A stretch of 16,232 bases of DNA from Cellulomonas sp. (GCA_031178805.1 JAPSIJ010000015.1:1-16232); one strand, 5' to 3'; counted from the stretch's first letter, positions 1 to 7,431 are shown. Numbers and translations are program-made. Notes: generated by a model not told the origin, from the letters alone.

Positions 1-609
1 CGGCTCACCGCCGACGGCGGCGCGCACGTGACGGGTCCGGGACCGTGGACCGGGGTGCTGGGGGCCGGCACGCCGCTGGTGCTGCCCGACGTCGCCGCGG
101 CCCGCGCGGACGGGCACCGGGGTCTCGTCGGCCCGGACGGGCCCGGCGCCGCCCCGGGGGTGCCGGGGCTGGACCGCTGGGGGCCCGACGTGCTCGCCCG
201 GGGGTTCCGCTGCGTGGTCGCCGTCCCCGCGCCCCTGCCGCGCGGCGGGTGCGCGGTGCTCACGCTCTACCTGGACGACGCCGGCGCCTGCGGGCCCGAG
301 GTGGTGCGGCGCGCGGGCGGGTTCGCCCAGCAGATCGCCTCGCTGATCGACCTGCACAGCACCATCCCCGCCCGGGGGCCCGCCGCCGAGCCGGTCGGTC
401 CCGCGGCCCGGGTGCGCGCGACGGTCGACCACGCGGTGGGCGTGCTGATGGAGGCGCGCGGCTGCGACGAGGACGAGGCGCGGCACGTGCTGAGCGTGCT
501 GGCGGCCGAGCAGCACCGGCCGCTGGAGGTGGTCGCGCTGTCCGTGGTGCAGCACGCGGTGCGGCCCGCGGACGACGCCCCGCGGCTGCCGCTGCGGCGG
601 GCCGACTGA
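1..609 (+). CDS. GAF/ANTAR-domain regulator, 5'-truncated by the window edge
   Basis: The reading frame is open to base 1, so the true start probably lies upstream; the first start codon inside the window is a GTG at 28. Numbered from that GTG, residues about 10-110 look like the back half of a GAF sensor domain (hydrophobic strands such as CVVAVPAPL and CAVLTLYLD, then a helix). Residues about 127-177 match an ANTAR domain: R130, the DHAVGVLMEARGCDEDEA segment, and a following helix ending LSVVQ. ANTAR domains bind paired hairpins in nascent mRNA and block termination, and GAF-ANTAR proteins of this size are typical of Actinomycetota. The ligand and RNA targets cannot be told from this sequence. 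No paired-hairpin target was identified beside it. Confidence 0.8.
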   Translation, partial: RLTADGGAHVTGPGPWTGVLGAGTPLVLPDVAAARADGHRGLVGPDGPGAAPGVPGLDRWGPDVLARGFRCVVAVPAPLPRGGCAVLTLYLDDAGACGPEVVRRAGGFAQQIASLIDLHSTIPARGPAAEPVGPAARVRATVDHAVGVLMEARGCDEDEARHVLSVLAAEQHRPLEVVALSVVQHAVRPADDAPRLPLRRAD

Positions 610-616
610 CCGCGCG

Positions 617-622
617 TACGCT
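617..622 (+). promoter_or_regulatory. Possible -10 element (TACGCT) before the class IV aminotransferase
   Basis: TACGCT fits the actinobacterial TANNNT -10 consensus and lies about 50 bases before the GTG at 672, in the only gap between the ANTAR gene and the aminotransferase. No convincing -35 is seen. This is a weak candidate and read-through from the upstream gene is equally possible. Confidence 0.3.
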
Positions 623-671
623 GCTCGGGGACCGGGTCGGACCGCGACCGGGCCGGCGGACGGGAGCTGCG

Positions 672-1523
672 GTGGACGTCACCTCGACGGTGTTCTGGGT
701 CAACGGGGAGCTGGTGCCGGAGGCGGCGGCGACGACGTCCGCCCGCGACCACGGGTTCGTGGTCGGCGACGGCGTGTTCGAGGCGGTGAAGATCGACCAC
801 GGGCGGCCGTTCGCGCTCACCCGGCACCTGGAGCGGATGGCGCGCTCGGCGGCCGGCATCGGGCTCACCGGGTTCGACCCCGAGGTGGTCCGCCGGGCCG
901 CGCACGCGGTGGTGGCGGCGAACGCGGAGGTGCTGACGAGCGCGTTCGACCTGCTGCGGATCACGTTCACCGGCGGGCCCGGCCTGCTGGGCAGCGGCCG
1001 CGTCCCCGGCCCCCCGACCCTGGTGCTCGGCGTGACGCCGGGCCACGACCCGGACCCGCAGACCGCGGTGATCACGGTGCCGTACCGGCGCAACGAGCGG
1101 GGTGCGCTCACCGGCCTGAAGACCACCTCGTACGGCGAGAACGTGGTCGCGCTGGCCCGGGCGCAGGCCGCGGGCGCCAGCGAGGCCGTGTTCGCCAACA
1201 CGCGCGGGCAGCTGTGCGAGGGCACCGGCACGAACGTGTTCGTCGTGTCCGGCGGCGAGCTGCTCACCCCGCCGCTGTCGTCGGGGTGCCTGGCCGGCGT
1301 CACCCGGGCCCTGGTGCTCGAGTGGTCCGGCGCCCGGGAGGCCGACCTGCCCTACGACGCGCTCACCACCGCCGACGAGGTGTTCCTCACCTCGACGGCC
1401 CGGGACGTGCAGCCGGTGGTCGCCGTGGACGGCGTGCCCGTCGGCGGGGGTGCGCCCGGACCCGTCACGCGGGAGGCCGCCCGCGTGTTCGCCGAGCGGC
1501 AGCGGGAGCACGACGACCCCTGA
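672..1523 (+). CDS. pabC: Class IV PLP aminotransferase, aminodeoxychorismate lyase-like
   Basis: A 283-residue protein of the class IV (fold-type IV) PLP family. Seen features are the N-terminal DHGFVVGDGVFE block (residues 26-37), the likely Schiff-base lysine K150 in TGLKTTSYGENVVALARA, and the family glutamate E183 in LCEGTGTNVFVV, with the cofactor-binding ST segment near the C-terminus. The GTG at 672 is chosen because GGGAG at 662-666 is well spaced and the homologous region begins directly after it; the frame upstream is a shadow of the ANTAR gene. Family members are aminodeoxychorismate lyase (releases p-aminobenzoate and pyruvate for folate), branched-chain aminotransferase and D-amino acid aminotransferase. 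Length and the short first domain favour the lyase, but no pabA or pabB gene is adjacent, so the exact substrate is uncertain. It converges on the M20 peptidase gene with a 9-base gap. Confidence 0.75.
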   Translation: MDVTSTVFWVNGELVPEAAATTSARDHGFVVGDGVFEAVKIDHGRPFALTRHLERMARSAAGIGLTGFDPEVVRRAAHAVVAANAEVLTSAFDLLRITFTGGPGLLGSGRVPGPPTLVLGVTPGHDPDPQTAVITVPYRRNERGALTGLKTTSYGENVVALARAQAAGASEAVFANTRGQLCEGTGTNVFVVSGGELLTPPLSSGCLAGVTRALVLEWSGAREADLPYDALTTADEVFLTSTARDVQPVVAVDGVPVGGGAPGPVTREAARVFAERQREHDDP

Positions 1524-1532
1524 GCGGGTCCC

Positions 1533-2681
1533 TCACACCGCGTGCAGCACGACGGCGAGCAGGGCGGCGCGGTCGGCGAGCGCCGGCAGGTGCACGTGCT
1601 CCGTGGCGGCGTGCTCCCCGCCGCCCGCCGGACCGAAGCCGTCGAGCGTCGGCACGCCCGCCGCGGCGGTGAGGTTGCTGTCCGCGGCCCCGGGGGCGGG
1701 CGCGCCGGTCACCGGGGCACCCACCAGCGCCCCGGCCGCCGCGACCGCCGCCAGGAGTCGGGCCGAGGCGGAACCCGGCTCCCACGGCGGGCGCCGGGAC
1801 AGCAGGACGGCACGCACCCGCGCCCCGGGGCGGACGGGCGCCGGCGCCAGCAGCCGGGCGAGGACGGCCTGCTCGGTCGCGGCGGTCGCGCACCGCACGC
1901 CGAGGTCCGCGGCGGCCTCGGCGGCCACGACGTTGGCCCGGGTGCCGCCGGACAGCGTCCCGAGGTTCAGCAGCACGTCGGGGTGCTCCGCGACGGCGGC
2001 CCGGGCGGCCGCGACCTGGTCGAGCAGCTCGTCGGTGGCTGAGACGCCGGCGCCCGGGTCGACCGCGGCGTGCGCGGCCCGGCCGGTGACCGCGAGCCGC
2101 AGCCGGGCCGACCCGCGCCGGGCGGTCTTCAGCCCGCCGTCGGGGCCCGGCGACTCCAGGCCCAGGACGTACGCCACCCCCGCGGCGGCGTCCCGGACGA
2201 GGTGCGCGGACGCGGGGGAGCCGACCTCCTCGTCCGGGGTGACGAGCAGGCGCACCGGCCGGTGGTCGAGGCCGTGCAGCAGGCCCGCCGCGGCCAGGGC
2301 GACCACGATCCCGCCCTTCATGTCCGCCGTGCCGGGGCCGTGCAGCACGGCGCCGTCCCGCCGCAAAGGCACGGCCCCGTGCGCGTGCACCGTGTCGTGG
2401 TGCGCCAGCAGCAGCGCCGGCGCGGCGCCCGCCCCGGCGCCCCGGCCCGGCAGGTCCAGCAGCACGGCGTCCCCCGCGGCCGGGTCGGCGGTCGCCACCC
2501 GCCCGCCGGCGAACCCGGTCGCGTGCGCGTCCGCCACCAGCACGTCGGCCAGGGCGTCCAGCGCGGCGGCGTCACCGGTGGGCGAGCCGTCGGCGACGTA
2601 GCGCTCCAGGCGCGCGACGTCCTGCGGGAGCCGGTCCCGCGCGGCGGCGACCAGCCCGGCGGCACCGCCGGCGGGGCTCAT
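1533..2681 (-). CDS. M20-family zinc metallopeptidase, glutamate carboxypeptidase-like
   Basis: A 382-residue dinuclear zinc hydrolase of peptidase family M20 (CPG2/ArgE/DapE group). Numbered from the ATG at 2681, the visible active-site set is H94 and catalytic-site D96 in LLLAHHDTV, bridging D120 in GPGTADMKGG, catalytic E151 with metal ligand E152 in TPDEEVGS, E176 as the probable second-site ligand, and H357 in GGGEHAATEH. The middle region containing GRAAHA is the lid/dimerisation domain. Typical reactions are removal of a C-terminal glutamate or deacylation of N-acyl amino acids; the substrate is not deducible. The ATG at 2681 is preferred over an in-frame GTG at 2717 because a TACCGT -10-like element lies exactly seven bases before it, fitting a leaderless mRNA, and GTG 2717 lies in the hairpin region ending the EAL gene. 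No signal peptide is visible, so it is probably cytoplasmic. Confidence 0.85.
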   Translation of the reverse strand: MSPAGGAAGLVAAARDRLPQDVARLERYVADGSPTGDAAALDALADVLVADAHATGFAGGRVATADPAAGDAVLLDLPGRGAGAGAAPALLLAHHDTVHAHGAVPLRRDGAVLHGPGTADMKGGIVVALAAAGLLHGLDHRPVRLLVTPDEEVGSPASAHLVRDAAAGVAYVLGLESPGPDGGLKTARRGSARLRLAVTGRAAHAAVDPGAGVSATDELLDQVAAARAAVAEHPDVLLNLGTLSGGTRANVVAAEAAADLGVRCATAATEQAVLARLLAPAPVRPGARVRAVLLSRRPPWEPGSASARLLAAVAAAGALVGAPVTGAPAPGAADSNLTAAAGVPTLDGFGPAGGGEHAATEHVHLPALADRAALLAVVLHAV

Positions 2682-2688
2682 GCGCCGC

Positions 2689-2694
2689 ACGGTA
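2689..2694 (-). promoter_or_regulatory. -10 element (TACCGT) for a leaderless M20 peptidase mRNA
   Basis: Read on the minus strand, TACCGT is followed by seven bases and then the ATG at 2681. This is the geometry of a leaderless transcript whose first bases are the start codon, common in Actinomycetota. No Shine-Dalgarno sequence precedes this ATG, which agrees. Confidence 0.5.
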
Positions 2695-2719
2695 GGCGTC
2701 CCCGGCCCGGACCGCACCC

Positions 2720-2735
2720 GAGGACCCGCGTCCTC
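2720..2735 (-). terminator. Hairpin at the end of the EAL-DICT gene
   Basis: GAGGAC, loop CCGC, GTCCTC forms a perfect 6-bp stem overlapping the stop codon of the EAL-DICT gene. There is no T-tract. It could separate EAL transcription from the M20 gene downstream, but the stem is short. Confidence 0.4.
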
Positions 2736-4086
2736 AGAGCGCGCGGACGCCCTCCGCGCCGAACCGGCGCAGCAGCGCCTGGGCGGCCTCCGCGACCAGC
2801 CCGTGCTCGTGGGTGACCGCGAACTCGAACTCGCGGGCGTCGTCCGCCGCCGACCCGGGGCGGCCGGGCGGCGGGTCGCCGACCTCCCGCCCGACCAGCG
2901 CGACGGACTCGTGCGCCCCGAGGACGACGACGGCCCACTCCCGGGCCAGCGGCTCGGTGGGGTCCACCGCGGCCCAGCGCACGCCCGGCGGCACGGTCGG
3001 CGGCCGGCCGGTGCCCAGCGCGCCCACGAACGGCAGCCGCTGCGCGAGGCGGCCGTACCGGCGCGCGGACGGGCCGGTGAAGAACCGCTCGTCCTGGAAC
3101 GCGCCGAGCACGAGCGGCGGCACGCGGTGCGTGACGGCGGCGGTCTCCAGGGTCCGGGACAGGGGCAGCAGGAGGTGCTTGGGCGCCAGCCGGACCGCGC
3201 GGCGCGGCGCGACGATCTCGTACGGCGTGGACCGCCCGCCCAGCGGCGCGTGCGGCCGCGGCAGCCGCCCGGCGTGCCGCTCGCCGGGGGGCAGGTCGCG
3301 GTGCGGGCGGCCGAGGTACCAGCCCTGGCCGAGGTCGGCGCCCAGCACGAGCGCGCGGGTCAGGTCGTCGCGGGTCTCGATGCCCTCGGCGACGACCCGG
3401 GCGCCGGTGGCCTCGGCCCGGGCGCGGACCGCGCCGGCGACGGTGATCGTCTCCGGGTCCTCCAGGGTGCGCAGCAGCTGCAGGTCGAGCTTGATGACCT
3501 CGGGCGCGAGCAGCGGGATGAACGCCAGCGACTCGGGGACGACGCCGACGTCGTCGAGGGCGATCGCGCAGCCCACGGACCGCAGGCGGGCGGCCGCGTC
3601 GAGCATGCCCGCGGGATCGAGGGCGAGCGCCCGCTCGGTGATCTCCACGACGACGCGGATGTTCGGCGCGCGGCGGGCGAGCGTCTCCAGCACCAGCGGC
3701 AGGTGCCGGGACAGCGTCCGCGGCTCGATGTTCAGGAACAGGGTCTGCGCGGCGCCGCCGGACGCGAGGGCGGCGTCGCTGATCGCCCGGGACATCGCCG
3801 CGCGCTCCAGGTCGCCGAGCAGGCCGTCCGCCTCGGCCGCGTCGAGCACGTCCAGCGGGGAGCCCCAGCCCGAGCCCTCGGGGGTGCGCAGCAGCGCCTC
3901 GCGGCCGAGCACCTCGCCCGTCGCGAGCTCGACCACCGGCTGGTAGGCGCAGTGCACGCCGCCGGTGCGCAGCAGCTCCGGGACCGGCAGGCGCCCGGGG
4001 CGCTGCGGTGCGGACAGGAGGGTCACCCCCCTGCCATCGGCCGGACGCGCTTCGACCTGAAGGATCGCGCCCACCGCATCCGCCAC
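2734..4086 (-). CDS. EAL-domain c-di-GMP phosphodiesterase-type protein with C-terminal DICT domain
   Basis: A 450-residue soluble protein. The EAL domain spans about residues 35-265. Its landmark residues are E63 in GREALLR, N119 in LNIEP, E148 in EITER, D178-D179 in ALDDVG, K199 in IKLD, E234 in VVAEGIET and Q254 in GQGWYLG, so the usual metal- and substrate-binding set seems present. The loop-6 segment that is normally DDFGTGYSS reads DDVGVVPES, an unusual variant that may lower or alter activity. Residues about 290-440 resemble the DICT sensory domain (GAFQDERFF, RRYGRLAQ). EAL enzymes hydrolyse c-di-GMP to pGpG; catalytically weak ones act as receptors. It is divergent from the MshEN-glycosyltransferase, suggesting shared control of c-di-GMP output. 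The start is uncertain: GTG 4086 is the longest form, and GTG 4026 also keeps the whole domain. No transmembrane segment is seen. Confidence 0.85.
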   Translation of the reverse strand: MADAVGAILQVEARPADGRGVTLLSAPQRPGRLPVPELLRTGGVHCAYQPVVELATGEVLGREALLRTPEGSGWGSPLDVLDAAEADGLLGDLERAAMSRAISDAALASGGAAQTLFLNIEPRTLSRHLPLVLETLARRAPNIRVVVEITERALALDPAGMLDAAARLRSVGCAIALDDVGVVPESLAFIPLLAPEVIKLDLQLLRTLEDPETITVAGAVRARAEATGARVVAEGIETRDDLTRALVLGADLGQGWYLGRPHRDLPPGERHAGRLPRPHAPLGGRSTPYEIVAPRRAVRLAPKHLLLPLSRTLETAAVTHRVPPLVLGAFQDERFFTGPSARRYGRLAQRLPFVGALGTGRPPTVPPGVRWAAVDPTEPLAREWAVVVLGAHESVALVGREVGDPPPGRPGSAADDAREFEFAVTHEHGLVAEAAQALLRRFGAEGVRAL

Positions 4087-4132
4087 ACCCCCGGCGCGCG
4101 CGGGTCGCGCGCCGCGGCCGGCGGTCGCTGGT

Positions 4133-4138
4133 TACCGT
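4133..4138 (+). promoter_or_regulatory. Likely -10 element (TACCGT) for the MshEN-glycosyltransferase unit
   Basis: TACCGT inside GGTTACCGTGA fits TANNNT and lies 35 bases before the GTG at 4174, leaving room for a short leader that contains the ribosome site at 4160-4165. It sits in the divergent gap between the EAL and glycosyltransferase genes. No clear -35 was found. Confidence 0.45.
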
Positions 4139-4173
4139 GACCCGGGCAGGACCGGGGACGGGGAGACACACAC

Positions 4174-6048
4174 GTGCGACGGCACCAGCAGGACCGGCGG
4201 ATCGGCGACCACCTCGTCGACCGCGGGCTCGTGACCAAGGAGACGCTCGACGCCGCCCAGCGCGTCGCCGCCGAGTCCGGGGCGTACATCGGCGAGGTGC
4301 TGGTCTCGATCGGCGCCCTGGACTCGGAGTCGCTGACCCGCGCCCTGGCGGACCTGTGGGGCGTGCCGTACGCGGTGCCGAGCCGCACCGCCGCCGCCCT
4401 GGACGCGCCCGGCGTCGACCTCGGCACGGTGCTGGCGGACCGCTGGCTGCCGCTGGAGCGCCGGGCCGACGGCGTCCCCGTCGTCGCGGTGGTGGACGAG
4501 CCGACGGCCTCCCGGCGCGCGGCGATCGCGGCCGCGCTCGGCGAGGAGCCGTTCGTGGTGCTCGCCGACCGGTGGGACTTCCAGCAGGCGGTCCTGGACC
4601 GGTACGGCAGCGACCTGCGGGACCGCGCGAGCCTGGGCCTGTGGGGTCGCGCCCCCGCGCACTCGGCGCGCGTCGTGCTGGTGCCGTGGCAGCGGGTCGC
4701 CCTGGCGGTCGCGGTGGTCGCGGTCGCGCTGGCGGCGGTCGCCGACCTGCGCGCCGTGGTGGTGACGCTCTCGGTGGTCGTCGGGCTGTCGTTCCTGGTG
4801 GGCACGGGCTTCAAGTTCTGGGCGTCGCTGCGCGGCGCCCGGATGGAGCACGTCACCCGGACCGACGCCGCCGTGCTGGCCGCCCTGCCGGACCACGACC
4901 TGCCCCGGTACACGGTGCTCGTGCCCGTGTACAAGGAGGCCAACATCGTCGCGAACCTGATCGGCAACCTCGGGGCGCTCGACTACCCGGCGCACCTGCT
5001 GGAGGTGCTGATCCTCGTCGAGGAGGACGACGCCGAGACCCGGGCCGCCGCCGAGGCGGCGCACCCCCCGGCGCACTTCCGGTTCATCACGGTGCCGGCG
5101 GGCGCGCCGCAGACCAAGCCGAAGGCGTGCAACGTCGGGCTCGAGTTCGCGACCGGCGAGCTCCTGGTGATCTACGACGCCGAGGACAAGCCGGAGCCGG
5201 ACCAGCTGAAGAAGGCGGTGCTGGCGTTCCGGGAGGCCGGGGAGGACCTGGTCTGCGTCCAGGCGGCGCTGAACTACTTCAACGCCGACGAGAACCCGCT
5301 GACCCGGATGTTCACGCTGGAGTACTCGTTCTGGTTCGACTACATGCTCCCGGGGCTGGAGTACGGCCGGCTGGCCATCCCGCTCGGCGGCACGTCGAAC
5401 CACTTCCGGGTCAGCGGCCTGCGCCGGCTCGGCGGCTGGGACCCGTTCAACGTCACCGAGGACGCCGACCTGGGCATCCGCGCGGCCGCCGAGGGCCTGC
5501 GCGTCGGGGTGATCGACTCCACCACGTACGAGGAGGCGAACACCTCCTACCCGAACTTCGTCCGGCAGCGGTCGCGGTGGATCAAGGGCTACATGCAGAC
5601 CACCCTGGTCCACCTGCGCGACCCGCTGCGCCTGGTGCGCGTCGCCGGGCTGCGGCAGACGCTGTCGTTCCTCGCCCTGGTCGGCGGCACCCCGGCGACG
5701 TTCCTCGCGGTCCCGGTGCTGTACGCGGTGTTCCTCGCGTCGCTGCTGCTGGACCCCGAGCAGCTGGCGTTCCTGTTCCCCGGCTGGGTGCTCTGGCTGT
5801 CGCTGCTCAACCTCGGCGTGGGCAGCGCGCTGATGATCTACGTCTCGATGATGGGCGCCTTCAAGCGGCGGCGGTACGGGCTGGTGCTGTGGGGCGCCGC
5901 GAACCCGGCGTACTGGCTGCTGCACTCGGTCGCCGCGTACAAGGGCCTCTGGCAGCTCGTCACCAAGCCGCACTACTGGGAGAAGACCGCACATGGCCTC
6001 ACCGGCGTCGACGCCGCTCCGCACCGCCTCCCGGCGGTCCGCGGCTGA
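4174..6048 (+). CDS. Processive-type GT2 glycosyltransferase with N-terminal MshEN (c-di-GMP receptor-type) domain
   Basis: A 624-residue membrane glycosyltransferase. Residues about 8-66 form an MshEN/GspE-N-type domain with two tandem motifs: RIGDHLVDRGLVTKETLDAA (from R9) and YIGEVLVSIGALDSESLTRA (from Y38), ending in the typical GVPY. This domain binds c-di-GMP in characterised proteins. Two transmembrane helices follow (about 172-191 and 194-212). The GT2 catalytic domain has LVPVYKEANI (249-258), the EEDD acidic site (283-286), DAED (335-338), TED (428-430) and QRSRW (465-469): the D, DxD, TED, QxxRW set of cellulose/hyaluronan synthase-like enzymes. Three or more helices close the protein (about 496-525, 533-560, 568-590). 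GTG 4174 is supported by GGGGAG at 4160-4165. It probably polymerises and exports a polysaccharide from a nucleotide sugar; the sugar is unknown. E. coli NfrB is a known GT2 protein with an MshEN domain, but at the other end. Confidence 0.88.
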   Translation: MRRHQQDRRIGDHLVDRGLVTKETLDAAQRVAAESGAYIGEVLVSIGALDSESLTRALADLWGVPYAVPSRTAAALDAPGVDLGTVLADRWLPLERRADGVPVVAVVDEPTASRRAAIAAALGEEPFVVLADRWDFQQAVLDRYGSDLRDRASLGLWGRAPAHSARVVLVPWQRVALAVAVVAVALAAVADLRAVVVTLSVVVGLSFLVGTGFKFWASLRGARMEHVTRTDAAVLAALPDHDLPRYTVLVPVYKEANIVANLIGNLGALDYPAHLLEVLILVEEDDAETRAAAEAAHPPAHFRFITVPAGAPQTKPKACNVGLEFATGELLVIYDAEDKPEPDQLKKAVLAFREAGEDLVCVQAALNYFNADENPLTRMFTLEYSFWFDYMLPGLEYGRLAIPLGGTSNHFRVSGLRRLGGWDPFNVTEDADLGIRAAAEGLRVGVIDSTTYEEANTSYPNFVRQRSRWIKGYMQTTLVHLRDPLRLVRVAGLRQTLSFLALVGGTPATFLAVPVLYAVFLASLLLDPEQLAFLFPGWVLWLSLLNLGVGSALMIYVSMMGAFKRRRYGLVLWGAANPAYWLLHSVAAYKGLWQLVTKPHYWEKTAHGLTGVDAAPHRLPAVRG

Positions 6049-7144
6049 CACCTGGCCCGCGCGCCCGGCGGCCCGGTGGCTGCTGCGGCTGGCGCTCGCG
6101 CTGCCGTTCGTCGCGGTCGCGCTGCTGTCGCGCGACTCGCCGTGGCCGGCGGACGCGAACCGGGCGCTGGCCGCGCGCGGCGACCTCGTGCGGTGGGGCG
6201 ACACGTCCCTGGGCTGGACGGCCGACGTGTACCCGCCGCTGTCCGCGGCGCTGTCGTCCCTGCTGGGCGGCAGCAACCTCGGGATGAGCCTGGTGGCGGC
6301 CGCCGTGCTCGGCTTCACGCTGCAGCGGCTGACCGCCGTCCTGGTGCGGGAGGGCCTGGGTCCGTGGGCGACGGGCGCCGTGCTCGGCACGCTCGTGCTC
6401 ACGCCGCCGCTGTACTACCTGGCGGCGAACAACCTGGAGGCGCTGCTGGGCGTCGCCCTGCTCGTGCTCGCGCTGGACGGCATCGCGGCGTTCGTCGAGC
6501 GGCAGTCCACCGAGGCCGGCTTCCGCGCCGGGCTCGCGCTCGGGCTGGCCGTGATGGTGGACCCGGGGGCGTGGCTGTACGCGCTCACGCTCGCGGCGGT
6601 GGCGCCGTTCTTCGTGCGGCGGGCGGGTCGGTCGGGGCCCGGCGCGCACACCGCGACCGTGGCCGTGCTGCTGTTCCCCGCCGTCGCGGCGGTGCTGTTC
6701 TGGCTGTACATCTCGTGGTGGTTCTCCGCGGACCCCCTCGGCGGGCTGGAGCACGCGGCCCCGGGCGGCTGGTTCCCGGGCGGGGTCGCGGGGTCGGCGG
6801 CCGCGGCGGGGCGGGCCGTCGCCCTGACGCTGCTGGCCGCACCGCTCGTGCTGGCCTCCGCCACGGTGCGCGCCGTCCGGGACCCGTGGTCGCTGATCGC
6901 GCCCGGCATCGCCCTCGCCGGGCTGTACCTCTCGCTGTGGCTCGGGCTGCGCGAGCCCGGCGGGCAGACCTACGTGGTGCTCGTGGCCCTGTACGTGCTG
7001 CTGCTGGCGCCGCGCGCGCCGGGGCCGCGCCGGCGCGCGCTGATCGTCGGGGCGGCCGTGCTGCAGCTCGCCGTGGGCTGGCTCGTGGTGCTGACGTCCG
7101 GCAGCGCGCTGGGGGACTGGGTGCGCGCGCTGATCGGCGCCTGA
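5993..7144 (+). CDS. Polytopic membrane protein, possibly a GT-C-type glycosyltransferase, coupled to the GT2 gene
   Basis: A 383-residue protein with about nine to ten hydrophobic helices (for example 26-46, 95-118, 125-145, 150-168, 178-208, 221-244, 271-292, 300-319, 324-339, 349-369). A loop of about 48 residues after helix 1 contains several acidic residues (D48, D54, D64, D70, D78) and ends in VYPPL, a pattern reminiscent of GT-C enzymes that use lipid-linked sugars outside the membrane. I do not recognise a specific family, so the glycosyltransferase reading is only an inference. ATG 5993 is supported by GGGAGAAG at 5978-5985. It overlaps the end of the glycosyltransferase gene by 56 bases in another frame, implying translational coupling and a joint role, such as glycan modification, acceptor supply or export. 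Confidence 0.8.
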   Translation: MASPASTPLRTASRRSAADTWPARPAARWLLRLALALPFVAVALLSRDSPWPADANRALAARGDLVRWGDTSLGWTADVYPPLSAALSSLLGGSNLGMSLVAAAVLGFTLQRLTAVLVREGLGPWATGAVLGTLVLTPPLYYLAANNLEALLGVALLVLALDGIAAFVERQSTEAGFRAGLALGLAVMVDPGAWLYALTLAAVAPFFVRRAGRSGPGAHTATVAVLLFPAVAAVLFWLYISWWFSADPLGGLEHAAPGGWFPGGVAGSAAAAGRAVALTLLAAPLVLASATVRAVRDPWSLIAPGIALAGLYLSLWLGLREPGGQTYVVLVALYVLLLAPRAPGPRRRALIVGAAVLQLAVGWLVVLTSGSALGDWVRALIGA

Positions 7145-7186
7145 GCCGCGGGGACGCGCCGCGGCCCCCCGCGACGGCGCGCGGGG
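7145..7186 (+). terminator. Two tandem hairpins after the glycosyltransferase unit
   Basis: The first stem is GCCGCGG/CCGCGGC (7145-7151 with 7159-7165, 7-base loop). The second is CCCCGCG/CGCGGGG (7167-7173 with 7180-7186, 6-base loop). They begin directly after the stop codon of the membrane protein gene. There is no T-tract, as is usual for such GC-rich genomes, so termination is probable rather than certain. Confidence 0.5.
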
Positions 7187-7209
7187 TGGTCCCGGGCCGC
7201 CGTTCGGGG

Positions 7210-7215
7210 TAGAAC
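7210..7215 (+). promoter_or_regulatory. Possible -10 element (TAGAAC) for the small acidic protein
   Basis: TAGAAC ends six bases before the ATG at 7222. It departs from TANNNT only at the last base, and the distance fits a leaderless mRNA. No Shine-Dalgarno sequence is present before this ATG. Confidence 0.35.
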
Positions 7216-7221
7216 CGGTGC

Positions 7222-7431
7222 ATGACCAGCCGACCCCGCGACCTCACGTCCGACACCGCCGCCGACCACCGCGCCGAGGCGCCGCGGTCCGAGGCCGAGC
7301 TGCGCGCCGCCGACGTCCGCTCCGGCGGCGACCCGACCCGGGCGCCGCGGACGCTGCGCGACAGCGAGCTGCTGCCGGACGACGAGGCGATCGCGGCCTC
7401 GGACGACTGGGACGACCCCGAGCGGCTCTGA
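7222..7431 (+). CDS. Small acidic hypothetical protein (69 aa)
   Basis: Not recognised. The 69-residue product is hydrophilic and rich in Asp, Glu, Arg and Ala, with no transmembrane segment and no cysteine. It ends in a strongly acidic tail (LLPDDEAIAASDDWDDPERL). The composition suggests an intrinsically disordered protein. Support for its being real comes from a -10-like element at leaderless spacing, from fitting between a hairpin region upstream (7145-7186) and a strong hairpin directly downstream (7455-7489), and from third-position GC preference. A longer frame starting at 7218 in another phase runs through the terminator and into the antisense of the Dps gene and is a shadow. No function is proposed. 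Confidence 0.6.
   Translation: MTSRPRDLTSDTAADHRAEAPRSEAELRAADVRSGGDPTRAPRTLRDSELLPDDEAIAASDDWDDPERL

Noticed and set aside
4132..6402. A 756-codon open frame on the minus strand opposite the glycosyltransferase
   Set aside because: It is the antisense of well-supported genes; its product is low-complexity and Arg/Gly/Val/Gln-rich with no domain. Long antisense frames are expected at this GC content.
7202..7215. GTTC-N6-GAAC palindrome near the small acidic gene, considered as a LexA site
   Set aside because: The actinobacterial SOS box has GAAC and GTTC in the opposite order with a different spacing; the arms are only four bases, so chance is likely.
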